A DNA stretch of 27,513 nt. It comes from an uncultured Micrococcales bacterium (lineage in GTDB: Bacteria > Actinomycetota > Actinomycetes > Actinomycetales > Microbacteriaceae). Shown here in pieces: positions 1-7,952 of this stretch. Position 1 is the first letter of the stretch; every line of letters begins with the position of its first letter. The notes beneath the pieces are model-generated. The model saw only the letters and a program-made list of their open reading frames with translations. It made no database searches and was not told where the DNA came from. Made by a program: the position numbers and the translations under genes. The stretch lies in NCBI GenBank assembly GCA_913060985.1, contig CAJXTQ010000003.1:1-27513 (forward strand). The letters run 5' to 3'.

Positions 1-17
1 ATTCCGTGCTGGGCCAT
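1..17 (-). CDS. sufD: Probable sufD, first codons only (partial)
   Basis: An ATG on the minus strand at 17-15 overlaps the sufB TAA stop by one base (TAATG) and opens a frame reading Met-Ala-Gln-His-Gly before the window ends. The stop/start coupling and the usual actinobacterial order sufB-sufD-sufC suggest this is the Fe-S assembly scaffold partner SufD. Only five full codons are visible, so the identity rests on context rather than on the protein itself. Confidence 0.4.
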
Positions 18-1435
18 TAACCAACGGCTCCTTCCATTTGCATTTCAATCAATTTATTGAGCTCCAGGGCATACTCCATTGGAAGCTCCTTGGCGATTGG
101 CTCTATGAAGCCTCGAACAATCATCGCCATTGCTTCATCCATTTCAATGCCACGACTCTGCAGGTAGAAAAGCTGCTCTTCGCTGACCTGACTAACTGTG
201 GCCTCGTGGCCCATGGTGACGTCGTCTTCACGAACATCAATGGCTGGGTAGGTGTCAGAGCGAGAGATTGTGTCCACCAGGAGAGCGTCACACATAACTG
301 TGTTTTTTGAATTGCTTGCGCCCGGATGAATCTTTACCTCACCCCTGTAGCTTGATCGGCCGCCAGCACGGGCGATTGATTTAGAAACAATTGAGGAAGA
401 GGTGTTTGGTGCAGCGTGGATCATTTTCGCACCAGCATCCTGATGCTGGCCTTCACCAGCAAAGGCAACACTGAGTGTTTCTCCCCTGGCGTGTTCACCG
501 GCAAGAATTACCGATGGGTACTTCATTGTCACCTTGGATCCAATGTTTCCATCAATCCACTCCATAGTTGCACCCTCGTAGGCAATTGCCCTCTTGGTAA
601 CCAGGTTGTAAACGTTGTTCGACCAGTTTTGAATCGTTGTGTATCGCACTCTTGCATTTTTCTTCACGATGATTTCCACCACTGCCGAGTGCAGACTGTC
701 AGATTTGTAGATAGGAGCCGTGCAACCCTCGATGTAGTGCACGTAGCTTCCCTCATCAGCAATAATCAGAGTCCTTTCAAACTGACCCATGTTTTCGGTG
801 TTGATTCTGAAGTATGCCTGCAGCGGGATCTCGACGTGTACACCAGGTGGCACGTATACAAAGCTTCCTCCGGACCAGACAGCCGTGTTCAAAGCTGCAA
901 ATTTGTTGTCTCCGGCAGGTATAACCGTTCCGAAGTACTCCTGGAAAATCTCTGGGTGCTCTTTCAAAGCTGTGTCAGTGTCTAGGAAGATCACTCCCTG
1001 AGCCTCCAGATCCTCTCGAATCTGGTGGTACACAACCTCAGACTCATACTGCGCAGCAACTCCCGCCACCAATCTTTGTCTTTCGGCCTCAGGGATTCCG
1101 AGACGCTCATAGGTGTTTCGAATGTCCTCTGGCAGATCTTCCCAGCTCTGAGCCTGCTTCTCGGTGGAGCGCACGAAGTACTTGATGTTATCGAAATCGA
1201 TTTCTGATAGATCAGCACCCCAAGACGGCATGGGTTTTTTGGTAAAGAAGTTATAACCCTTCAATCGGAAGTTCTTCATCCACTCCGGCTCATCTTTTCG
1301 CTCGGAGATGTCAGTAACCACCTCTTCGTTAATTCCCCTGCGGGCGCTTGCGCCTGCTTCATCGCTGTCTGACCATCCAAATTCATACTGGCCAAGCGAA
1401 TCAAGTTCGGGGCGGTCGATAATCTTCTCTGACAC
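17..1435 (-). CDS. sufB: Fe-S cluster assembly scaffold protein SufB
   Basis: SufB is the cytoplasmic scaffold of the SUF system, on which, with SufC and SufD, new Fe-S clusters are built before transfer to apoproteins. The 472-residue product is the usual length and collinear with actinobacterial SufB: an N-terminal segment with [11 protein letters not shown] (15-25), a region with [14 protein letters not shown] (81-94), and the C-terminal beta-helix core. Cys382 (in VMCDALLV) and Glu411 (in GHEATVS) correspond to the E. coli SufB Cys405 and Glu434 used in cluster assembly. The open frame extends to 1558, but the GTG at 1435 is chosen because AAGGAGG lies four bases upstream and family members begin at this point ([10 protein letters not shown]). 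An ATG at 1468 has no clear ribosome site. The divergent neighbour is ctaA; a sufR repressor gene, common upstream of sufB in mycobacteria, is not present here. Confidence 0.96.
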   Translation of the reverse strand: MSEKIIDRPELDSLGQYEFGWSDSDEAGASARRGINEEVVTDISERKDEPEWMKNFRLKGYNFFTKKPMPSWGADLSEIDFDNIKYFVRSTEKQAQSWEDLPEDIRNTYERLGIPEAERQRLVAGVAAQYESEVVYHQIREDLEAQGVIFLDTDTALKEHPEIFQEYFGTVIPAGDNKFAALNTAVWSGGSFVYVPPGVHVEIPLQAYFRINTENMGQFERTLIIADEGSYVHYIEGCTAPIYKSDSLHSAVVEIIVKKNARVRYTTIQNWSNNVYNLVTKRAIAYEGATMEWIDGNIGSKVTMKYPSVILAGEHARGETLSVAFAGEGQHQDAGAKMIHAAPNTSSSIVSKSIARAGGRSSYRGEVKIHPGASNSKNTVMCDALLVDTISRSDTYPAIDVREDDVTMGHEATVSQVSEEQLFYLQSRGIEMDEAMAMIVRGFIEPIAKELPMEYALELNKLIEMQMEGAVG

Positions 1436-1439
1436 TCTG

Positions 1440-1446
1440 CCTCCTT
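1440..1446 (-). promoter_or_regulatory. Shine-Dalgarno that fixes the sufB GTG start
   Basis: The minus strand reads AAGGAGG, then CAGA, then GTG at 1435. This near-perfect ribosome site decides for the GTG over two upstream in-frame ATG codons at 1468 and 1558, neither of which has a comparable site. The four-base spacing is on the short side. Confidence 0.8.
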
Positions 1447-1521
1447 GTTTGTCTATCTGAGTCAACATCCAGTTTTCAGTTCTATTCCAAGCGGGAATCA
1501 AGAACCGATATGTCAAAATAG

Positions 1522-1549
1522 AGGATAGTAAATCTTTGTTTCTAAACAA
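1522..1549 (-). promoter_or_regulatory. Candidate suf promoter
   Basis: On the minus strand TTGTTT (1549-1544) is followed after 16 bases by TATCCT (1527-1522), giving a sigma70-like arrangement with matches of 3/6 and 4/6. Transcription would begin near 1515 and give a leader of about 80 bases before sufB. The call is weak and made by eye; no better pair was found in the 137-base divergent gap between sufB and ctaA. Confidence 0.25.
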
Positions 1550-1564
1550 GTAAGGCATACCTAA
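1536..1564. promoter_or_regulatory. Inverted repeat plus partial DtxR/IdeR-like box
   Basis: Two adjacent symmetrical elements lie in the sufB/ctaA gap. The first is TTGTTT-CT-AAACAA (1536-1549), perfect six-base arms with a two-base spacer. The second, ACAAGTAAGGCATACCTAA (1546-1564), matches about 12 of 19 positions of the DtxR/IdeR iron-box consensus TTAGGTTAGGCTAACCTAA. The second overlaps the start of the ctaA ribosome site, and both overlap the -35 of the candidate suf promoter. Iron control of suf genes by DtxR is known in corynebacteria; whether it applies here is inference, and the match is imperfect. Confidence 0.25.
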
Positions 1565-1572
1565 GGAGGGCC

Positions 1573-2478
1573 ATGACGCTGACTGACCAGCCGCAGAAGA
1601 AATTTAGGGATGTGCTCTTTGGTTCAGCTCGCTTGAAGCTTTACGGCTGGCTGTCTTTGGCCACCCAAATAGGCATTGTCGTAACCGGTGGTGCTGTCAG
1701 ACTGACTGGGAGCGGTCTTGGTTGTCCTACATGGCCTCGATGCACTGAGGAAAGCTTTGTTTCCACTCCTGAAATGGGTTTCCATGGCGTTATTGAGTTT
1801 GGAAACAGACTTCTAACATTCGTTCTACTCATCGTTGCCATATTGACCTTCATCACGGTTATCAGAGCTCGCAAGCAATACAGAGGCCTTATTCTTCCTG
1901 CCGTGGGTCTGGGGCTGGGTATCATCGCCCAGGCCATTATTGGTGGAATAACAGTGCTCACAGGGCTGAATAGCTGGGTGGTCGGACTCCACTTTTTGGT
2001 GAGTGGATTGCTCATAGCCTTGGCTTCGCTTTTGGTTTGGAGAATCTACTCCCCCGCACCGGAGCCAATCTCACAACTGTCACACCTTTCTCGCTGGCCA
2101 ATTATTATTTTCGGATCGGTGGCAATAGTTGTCGGTGTAGTGGTCACTGGAGCTGGACCCCATGCCGGGGATGCCAACACTCCAAGAAATGGTTTAGATC
2201 TTGAGGTTTGGCAGCATTACCACTCCTATCCCGCCTACATAATGACCGGACTTATGTTGATTGCACTGGTCTCCCAGTGGCAGATGCAGAAATCCTGGAG
2301 TATCAGTGTTAGGGCACTGGCAATTGGAACGCTTATTGCAGTTTTGCAAGCAGTCGTTGGAATCATTCAATCAAGGACGGGTGTTCCCGCGTTGCTTGTT
2401 GGGGTGCACATGCTTGGGGCTGCTTTGACCTGCTCCGTAATCGCATTCCAAGCATTGGCTCTCAAGAGAAGGTATTGA
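1573..2478 (+). CDS. ctaA: Heme A synthase (CtaA/COX15)
   Basis: CtaA is an integral membrane oxygenase that oxidises the C8 methyl of heme O to a formyl group, giving heme A for the aa3-type terminal oxidase. The 301-residue protein has about eight hydrophobic segments in two four-helix halves. The first half carries the [21 protein letters not shown] region (Cys51 and Cys57, the paired loop cysteines of the family), the EFGNR motif with Glu75, and His71 and His140. The second half carries HYH (214-216) and His278 as the other candidate heme ligands. The ATG at 1573 follows AAGGAGGG (1563-1570) after two bases, or five bases counted from the AAGG core. The TGA stop directly abuts the TTG start of the photolyase, so the two are probably co-transcribed. 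The heme O supplier ctaB lies 1.3 kb away on the other strand. Confidence 0.95.
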   Translation: MTLTDQPQKKFRDVLFGSARLKLYGWLSLATQIGIVVTGGAVRLTGSGLGCPTWPRCTEESFVSTPEMGFHGVIEFGNRLLTFVLLIVAILTFITVIRARKQYRGLILPAVGLGLGIIAQAIIGGITVLTGLNSWVVGLHFLVSGLLIALASLLVWRIYSPAPEPISQLSHLSRWPIIIFGSVAIVVGVVVTGAGPHAGDANTPRNGLDLEVWQHYHSYPAYIMTGLMLIALVSQWQMQKSWSISVRALAIGTLIAVLQAVVGIIQSRTGVPALLVGVHMLGAALTCSVIAFQALALKRRY

Positions 2479-3801
2479 TTGCAGGCAATTTACTGGTTCA
2501 GGCGGGACAGAAGGCTTGCAGACAACGAAGCGCTACTTGAGGCGAGCGGGAATCAGCTCGCAGTAGCTTTCGCAACTGAGGAATTTGGCAAGCTTCTTCC
2601 CAACAGAGCCCACTCGCTGCTTTCCTCACTGCAGAGTTTGGATGCACAACTTGATAACAAACTGAACCTAATACTTGAAAATCCAGCCAAGGCCATATCT
2701 GATTTGGCGACAGCGTATGGTGTTCAGACTGTTTTCGCGGCAAGAGCCTATGACACATCCGGCATGCTGGAGCAGGCCGAGGTGGCTGAGGCACTGCAGC
2801 AAATTGGTGTTGCCCTGAAACTGATTGGAAGTTACTACGTGGTTACACCGGGCACGGTTGTAAAGCCCGATGGTTCTCCATATAAGGTCTATACGCCTTT
2901 TTGGCGGGCTTGGTCACAGATTGACACCCCAAATCCATTTCCCAAACCGGAACTCAAGCTTATGGAGCCTAAAGTTAGGGATTTTCCGAATATCCAAGCT
3001 AACCCAACAATCAACATCAAAGCCGGAGAGGATTATGCGGCGGAGACTTTAGAGCGGTTTGCCCAAAAAGTTCATCAGTATGAGTCAACTCGAGACCTGA
3101 TGGCGATTTCTGGCACAAGCCACCTTTCGCATGCTCTGGCCCATGGCGAGATTCACCCAAGAACAATAATCAATCGATTGGGAACAGCCAGCGAGGTTTT
3201 CATAAAGGAGCTGTGTTGGCGTGAGTTCTATGCGGATGTGATGTTTAGAAATCCGCACACACTGGATGATTACTACGATGACCGTTTTTCGCAGATGGAA
3301 TATGACTCTGGAGAGACCGCGGATAAGTCACTGCAAGCTTGGAAGGATGGGGCAACTGGCTATCCGATTGTTGATGCCGCGATGAGGCAACTGAGTTCAA
3401 CTGGTTGGATGCATAACCGCGCCAGAATGATAACCGCCAGTTTCCTCATCAAAGACCTGCACCTGGAATGGCAAACGGGCGCTGAGTGGTTCGAGAGCCA
3501 GCTGACCGATTTCGACCCCGCAAGTAACTCTCACGGCTGGCAGTGGACAGCTGGCTGTGGCACGGATGCCTCTCCATATTTCAGGGTTTTCAATCCAGTC
3601 TTGCAGGGTAAAAAGTTTGATCCGGAGGGAAATTACATTCGCAAGTTTGTGCCGGAGCTTGCGCACCTGGACAAAAAGACAATTCATGAACCCTGGCTTG
3701 CCATAGACGGTTATGCCAACGGCTACGCAGAAAGAATTGTGGATCACGCTCAAGAGCGTGAAGAAACGCTAAGGCGTTTTCAAGAACTAAAAAACAATTA
3801 G
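2479..3801 (+). CDS. phrB: Deoxyribodipyrimidine photo-lyase, class I
   Basis: This cytoplasmic flavoenzyme uses blue/near-UV light and reduced FAD to split cyclobutane pyrimidine dimers. The 440-residue protein has the N-terminal alpha/beta antenna domain opening with [12 protein letters not shown] (5-16) and the C-terminal FAD domain with [13 protein letters not shown] (213-225), ELCWREFY (244-251), [11 protein letters not shown] (307-317) and [17 protein letters not shown] (353-369). Glu244, Trp247, Asn313, Arg316, Asn350 and Trp356 match E. coli Glu274, Trp277, Asn341, Arg344, Asn378 and Trp384, supporting CPD repair rather than cryptochrome signalling. Electron-transfer residues Trp354 and Trp331 are present, but the surface Trp appears replaced by Tyr275. 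The start is TTG, touching the ctaA stop, with GAGAAGG six bases upstream. The 3' end overlaps ctaB by 15 bases. Confidence 0.93.
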   Translation: MQAIYWFRRDRRLADNEALLEASGNQLAVAFATEEFGKLLPNRAHSLLSSLQSLDAQLDNKLNLILENPAKAISDLATAYGVQTVFAARAYDTSGMLEQAEVAEALQQIGVALKLIGSYYVVTPGTVVKPDGSPYKVYTPFWRAWSQIDTPNPFPKPELKLMEPKVRDFPNIQANPTINIKAGEDYAAETLERFAQKVHQYESTRDLMAISGTSHLSHALAHGEIHPRTIINRLGTASEVFIKELCWREFYADVMFRNPHTLDDYYDDRFSQMEYDSGETADKSLQAWKDGATGYPIVDAAMRQLSSTGWMHNRARMITASFLIKDLHLEWQTGAEWFESQLTDFDPASNSHGWQWTAGCGTDASPYFRVFNPVLQGKKFDPEGNYIRKFVPELAHLDKKTIHEPWLAIDGYANGYAERIVDHAQEREETLRRFQELKNN

Positions 3802-4698
3802 CGGGTCAACCGCCACCGCAATGAACAGCAACGTGAGGTGCGTGATTGAGCCGTGAAATAGCCTCATTGGGTTTCTAATTTCACCCTTTAGTGCCTGTCT
3901 GTAAAGAAGGTGACTCTCCCAGGTGAACCAAATTCCAGCAATTACCGCCACCGAGGTGTAGATCAATCCCATATCGGCAATCGGAATTAGTAACAGTGTT
4001 GATGCAAGGTACGCGTAAGCGTAAAGAATTATCTGGCGACCGACTGTCTTGTTGTGTGCCACCACAGGAAGCATTGGCACAGATGCATCTGCATAATCTT
4101 TTTTGTATCGCATGGATAGAGGCCAGTAATGCGGTGGTGTCCATAGAAAAATAATGGCGAACAGCACCCAGGCCGCAGCCGAAAGGTCTCCTGTGACACT
4201 CGCCCAGCCAATCAGCACCGGCATTGATCCAGCGGCACCACCCCAAACAATGTTCTGCGGAGTGCGACGCTTGAGACCAAGTGTGTAGACAAAAACGTAG
4301 AACAGAATTGCCGCTAGCGAAAGAAGTGCCGCAAGCCAGTTAACAACCAGTCCAAACCACAGAACACTAAATATTCCAATGGCCCAAGCAAATACGAACG
4401 CTTCGGTTTTTGTAAGTTCTCCCGTGACCAAAGGTCGGTTTTGAGTGCGACCCATGATTTTGTCAATATCGGCATCTATGTAGCAGTTGAATGCATTCGC
4501 ACTCCCGGCACTCAAAGCACCACCCAAGAGAACAGCAAGAATGAGCCCAAGATCGGGAAGTCCCCTCTCGGCCAAAATCATTGTTGGCACCGTCGTGATC
4601 AGAAGTAGTTCTATGACTCGGGGCTTGGTCAGCAAAAAATAAGCCCTGATTTTTGAAAACAGGGAAAATCTTTTTGAGGCGGTGGGTAGCGTGGTCAT
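3787..4698 (-). CDS. ctaB: Protoheme IX farnesyltransferase (heme O synthase)
   Basis: CtaB (CyoE) is a membrane prenyltransferase of the UbiA family that adds farnesyl from farnesyl diphosphate to the vinyl group of heme b, giving heme O, the substrate of CtaA. The 303-residue protein has about nine hydrophobic segments. It shows the first Asp-rich motif Asn71-Asp75-Asp79 (NCYIDADID), followed by GRTQNRPL, and the second motif [11 protein letters not shown] with Asp201 and Asp204. [10 protein letters not shown] (186-195) is a CyoE/CtaB hallmark. ATG at 4698 is chosen; the ribosome site is poor (AGGTA next to the ATG), and a -10-like TAAACT lies so close that the mRNA may be leaderless. The gene is divergent from tkt, as ctaB is in mycobacteria, and its 3' end runs 15 bases into phrB. 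Confidence 0.95.
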   Translation of the reverse strand: MTTLPTASKRFSLFSKIRAYFLLTKPRVIELLLITTVPTMILAERGLPDLGLILAVLLGGALSAGSANAFNCYIDADIDKIMGRTQNRPLVTGELTKTEAFVFAWAIGIFSVLWFGLVVNWLAALLSLAAILFYVFVYTLGLKRRTPQNIVWGGAAGSMPVLIGWASVTGDLSAAAWVLFAIIFLWTPPHYWPLSMRYKKDYADASVPMLPVVAHNKTVGRQIILYAYAYLASTLLLIPIADMGLIYTSVAVIAGIWFTWESHLLYRQALKGEIRNPMRLFHGSITHLTLLFIAVAVDPLIVF

Positions 4699-4704
4699 TA
4701 CCTG

Positions 4705-4713
4705 TATAGTTTA
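4705..4713. promoter_or_regulatory. Overlapping divergent -10 elements for ctaB and tkt
   Basis: The 110-base gap between ctaB and tkt contains TATAGTTTA. On the plus strand TATAGT (4705-4710) is a good -10 for tkt, predicting a leader of roughly 90 bases. On the minus strand TAAACT (4713-4708) is a -10 for ctaB, ending ten bases before its ATG, so that transcript would start at or almost at the start codon. Neither has a convincing -35. Bidirectional promoters with interlocked -10 boxes are known in bacteria; this one is inferred by eye. Confidence 0.4.
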
Positions 4714-4790
4714 CACCAGATGGCCCTTCTGCCGACTGGAGCGTGACTCATCACATATTCGAAACACCTCCTGTTGGGGCGCTCAAAAGC

Positions 4791-4801
4791 AAGGAAAGGA
4801 G
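4791..4801 (+). promoter_or_regulatory. Shine-Dalgarno that fixes the tkt GTG start
   Basis: AAGGAAAGGAG lies seven bases before GTG 4809. This decides the start against an upstream in-frame GTG at 4743, which would add 22 residues (MTHHIFETPP...) that have no counterpart in transketolases. Confidence 0.75.
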
Positions 4802-4808
4802 CGCTATC

Positions 4809-6854
4809 GTGCTCGAATGGAATGAACTAGATGACCGCGCGGTAGATACCGCAAGAGTATTGGCTGCAGATGCAGTTGAAAGCGTTGGTAACGGCCACCC
4901 CGGAACAGCTATGAGTCTTGCTCCGGCAGCGTATCTTCTCTTCCAGAAGGTGATGAATCACAACCCTTCGAACCCAAGATGTCTGGGTAGAGATCGCTTC
5001 ATACTCAGTGTCGGTCACTCCTCTTTGACTCTTTACACCCAACTATTTCTTGGTGGATTCGGTCTGGAACTAGATGACCTCAAAAACCTTCGGAGATGGG
5101 GATCAAAAACTCCCGGTCATCCAGAGTTCGGCCACACCGATGGGGTCGAGATAACCACCGGACCACTCGGTCAGGGGCTTGCAAGCGCAACAGGTTTCGC
5201 CTATTCGCAGAGATTCGAAAAGGAATTATTCGACAGCGGCAACGACGACTCAGCTTTCGATCACTTCACGTACGTCTTGGCCAGCGATGGTGACGTTCAA
5301 GAGGGCGTGAGCGGTGAGGCAGCATCCTTGGCCGGTCACCAAAAACTTGGCAATCTTGTGGTTATCTACGACGCAAATCAAATTTCAATCGAGGATGATA
5401 CGGACATTGCCTTCACCGAGGACGTAAATGCTCGCTATGAAGCATATGGATGGCACACCCAGACTGTCGATTGGAAATCAGGGCCTGATTACCACGAAGA
5501 CTTGAACGCTCTTTACGAGGCGATTGAAAAGGCCAAGTCCGTAAGTGACAAACCTTCCTTGATAACACTGAAAACAATCATTGGCTGGCCGGCACCAAAT
5601 AAGCAGAACACTGGTGGAATTCACGGAGCCAAGCTTGGCGAAGAAGAGGTAAGGGCGACAAAAGAGATTCTCGGTTTTGACCCCGATAAGAGTTTTGAGG
5701 TTGCCCCCGAGGTTTTAGACCACTCAAGAAAGCTTCTTGAAAGAGGTAAACGCTGGGAGGAATCATGGAAGCAGAAGTTCCAGGAGTGGAGCAACTCAAA
5801 TCCAGATAAGTCGAAGTTGCTAGATCGACTGATGAGCGGTGAATTGCCGGAGAACATCGAGTCAGTACTCCCCCAGTTCGACGAGGGAAGCATTGCCACC
5901 AGAGCGGCCAGTGGAAAAGTAATCAACTCCCTGGCTGATTCCCTTCCAGAGCTCTGGGGAGGAAGTGCTGACCTTGCTGGTTCAAACAACACAACAATCG
6001 CATCCGCAACTAGCTTTGCGCCCTCTGAGCACTCCACAGACATGTTCAAAGCAACTCCAGGCGGTCGCGTTTTACACTTTGGGATTCGCGAGCACGCTAT
6101 GGGTTCAATTCTCAATGGCATTGCACTAAGTGGCCACACCCGACCTTTCGCAGGAACCTTTTTAGTCTTCAGTGATTACATGAGGCCGGCGGTCAGGCTT
6201 GCCGCCTTGATGGGGGTGCCGGCAATTTACGTCTGGACCCACGACTCAATTGCTCTTGGAGAAGACGGCCCGACCCATCAACCAATTGAACACCTAACCG
6301 CTTTGCGTGCCATACCCAATCTCACTGTCATCCGTCCAGCCGATGCCAACGAGACATCACAGGCGTGGCTTGCAGCACTGAAAAACACATCAGGACCTAC
6401 CGCGCTTGTATTGACTAGGCAGAACTTGCCTGTGATGGACAAGAGCACAAACCCAAGGCCGGAATTACTGCACAAGGGAGCCTATGTCATTGGCGAGGGT
6501 CACCAAACCCCCGATGGCTTGCTGATCGCAACCGGCAGTGAGGTTGCAATCGCCCTAGAGGCCAAGAATGCACTCGAGGCCAAGGGCGAGAAAATCAATG
6601 TAATTTCAATGCCCAGTTTTGAGCTTTTCGAAGCTCAGGATGAGCAATATAAAGAATCTGTTTTGCCAGCTGCGGTGACCAAAAGAGTCAGCATCGAGGC
6701 GGGGCTGTCGATGCCTTGGCAGAAATACGTCGGCACAGCCGGCGCAAGTGTTTCGATTGAGACATTTGGCGCAAGCGCAAGTTACGAGGTTCTTTATGAG
6801 AAATATGGAATCACTGCTGAAGCTGTGATTGAAAAGTATGAAGGATTGAAATAA
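4809..6854 (+). CDS. tkt: Transketolase
   Basis: Transketolase moves two-carbon ketol units between sugar phosphates in the non-oxidative pentose phosphate pathway, using thiamine diphosphate and Mg2+ in the cytoplasm. The 681-residue product has the expected length and order: ThDP-binding domain with GNGHPGTAMSLAPAAYLL (28-45, active-site His30), LSVGHSS with His70, GPLGQGLA (118-125) and the ThDP/Mg motif SDGDVQEG (159-166); then the pyrimidine-binding domain with FGIREHAM (424-431), where Glu428 is the catalytic glutamate, and WTHDSIALGEDGPTHQP (476-492); then the C-terminal domain. It is the first gene of the tkt-tal-pgi-zwf-opcA-pgl operon, and its TAA abuts the ATG of tal. The start at GTG 4809 is supported by its ribosome site and by family alignment (LEWNELDDRAVDTARVLAADA region). 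Confidence 0.97.
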   Translation: MLEWNELDDRAVDTARVLAADAVESVGNGHPGTAMSLAPAAYLLFQKVMNHNPSNPRCLGRDRFILSVGHSSLTLYTQLFLGGFGLELDDLKNLRRWGSKTPGHPEFGHTDGVEITTGPLGQGLASATGFAYSQRFEKELFDSGNDDSAFDHFTYVLASDGDVQEGVSGEAASLAGHQKLGNLVVIYDANQISIEDDTDIAFTEDVNARYEAYGWHTQTVDWKSGPDYHEDLNALYEAIEKAKSVSDKPSLITLKTIIGWPAPNKQNTGGIHGAKLGEEEVRATKEILGFDPDKSFEVAPEVLDHSRKLLERGKRWEESWKQKFQEWSNSNPDKSKLLDRLMSGELPENIESVLPQFDEGSIATRAASGKVINSLADSLPELWGGSADLAGSNNTTIASATSFAPSEHSTDMFKATPGGRVLHFGIREHAMGSILNGIALSGHTRPFAGTFLVFSDYMRPAVRLAALMGVPAIYVWTHDSIALGEDGPTHQPIEHLTALRAIPNLTVIRPADANETSQAWLAALKNTSGPTALVLTRQNLPVMDKSTNPRPELLHKGAYVIGEGHQTPDGLLIATGSEVAIALEAKNALEAKGEKINVISMPSFELFEAQDEQYKESVLPAAVTKRVSIEAGLSMPWQKYVGTAGASVSIETFGASASYEVLYEKYGITAEAVIEKYEGLK

Positions 6855-7952
6855 ATGACCGAGACACTAAAACAACTAACGGATTTGGGTGTCAGCGTTT
6901 GGCTGGATGACCTCTCTCGATCAAGAATTACATCAGGTAATTTGCAGTCCTTGATTGACAACAAAAGCGTCCGCGGAGTGACCACCAACCCAACAATTTT
7001 TGCAGGGGCTTTGGCTAACGCTGACGATTACAGAGATGCTGTGGCTAGTTGTCGCTCAAAGGGACTTGACGCCGAGGAGAGCATTTTTGAGATAACCAGT
7101 GAAGATGTTCGTATGGCATGCGACATCTTCATGCCTTTGTTTGAAGAAAGCAGTGGCGTTGACGGAAGGGTTTCGATTGAGGTGAGCCCATTGCTGGCCA
7201 ACGACACCCAGCGAACCATCGAACAGGCAAAACTTCTTTGGGACAAAGTTGGACGCGAAAACCTGCTGATTAAGATTCCCGCAACCAAAGAGGGCTTGCC
7301 GGCAATCACAGAGGTCCTGGCTGCAGGTATCAGCGTGAATGTAACTCTTATCTTCTCACTAGACAGGTACGCAGAGGTAATTGATGCCTACATGCAGGGA
7401 ATAAGGAGAGCAAACGAAAACGGACATGATGTCTCTAAGATTCACTCGGTTGCATCATTCTTTGTGTCCAGAGTGGATGCCAGTGTTGATAAGTTGCTCG
7501 AGGAGCATTCTGCGGATGCCGCAAAACTCAAGGGAAAGGCAGCTATTGCCAATGCCCGACTGGCTTACAGCCTGTTCTTAGATGAGTTTGTCTCTGCCAA
7601 GTGGAAGCCCCTTGCAGATCTGGGTGCAAACCCGCAGCGTCCTCTGATGGCTTCAACGGGAGTCAAAAACCCCGAATACCCAGAAACGCTGTACGTTACA
7701 GAGCTAGCAGCCCCAAACCTTGTGAACACTATGCCGGAAAAGACACTGGATGCCACCTATGAAAGAGGATCATTCAGTGGCGATACCATTACCCCCAATC
7801 TCGAGAATGCGGCATCTGAATGGCAGGCAATCGGTCAGTTGGTCGATCTTCGAGCTGTGACAAACCATCTTGAGCTAGATGGGGTTGAGAAGTTCAAGCA
7901 AAGCTGGCAAGAGCTGATTGAAACAGTCGAAAAGGCTTTGGATAACGAATAA
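6855..7952 (+). CDS. tal: Transaldolase (actinobacterial type)
   Basis: Transaldolase transfers a dihydroxyacetone unit from sedoheptulose-7-P to glyceraldehyde-3-P, completing the non-oxidative pentose phosphate shuffle with Tkt. The 365-residue protein is the longer TalB-like form found in actinobacteria. It contains GVSVWLDDLSRSRI (12-25), RGVTTNPTIFAGAL (40-53), ISVNVTLIFSLDRY, and LLIKIPATKEG (137-147), where Lys140 is the Schiff-base lysine. Near the C terminus, NTMPEKTL and the following acidic stretch are typical of the family. ATG 6855 directly follows the tkt stop and the TAA at 7950-7952 directly precedes pgi, so translation of the three is probably coupled. Confidence 0.96.
   Translation: MTETLKQLTDLGVSVWLDDLSRSRITSGNLQSLIDNKSVRGVTTNPTIFAGALANADDYRDAVASCRSKGLDAEESIFEITSEDVRMACDIFMPLFEESSGVDGRVSIEVSPLLANDTQRTIEQAKLLWDKVGRENLLIKIPATKEGLPAITEVLAAGISVNVTLIFSLDRYAEVIDAYMQGIRRANENGHDVSKIHSVASFFVSRVDASVDKLLEEHSADAAKLKGKAAIANARLAYSLFLDEFVSAKWKPLADLGANPQRPLMASTGVKNPEYPETLYVTELAAPNLVNTMPEKTLDATYERGSFSGDTITPNLENAASEWQAIGQLVDLRAVTNHLELDGVEKFKQSWQELIETVEKALDNE

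Noticed and set aside
416..985. 189-codon open frame on the plus strand opposite sufB
   Set aside because: Entirely antisense to a well-conserved gene, no recognisable domain and no ribosome site; a shadow frame.
1436..1558. Longer sufB reading from ATG 1558 or ATG 1468
   Set aside because: No Shine-Dalgarno at either, and the added residues have no family counterpart; GTG 1435 has AAGGAGG.
4743..4808. Longer tkt reading from GTG 4743
   Set aside because: No ribosome site and the extra 22 residues do not resemble transketolase N termini; GTG 4809 has AAGGAAAGGAG at proper spacing.
5621..6139. 172-codon open frame on the minus strand opposite tkt
   Set aside because: Antisense to conserved transketolase sequence, no motif and no credible start; a shadow frame.
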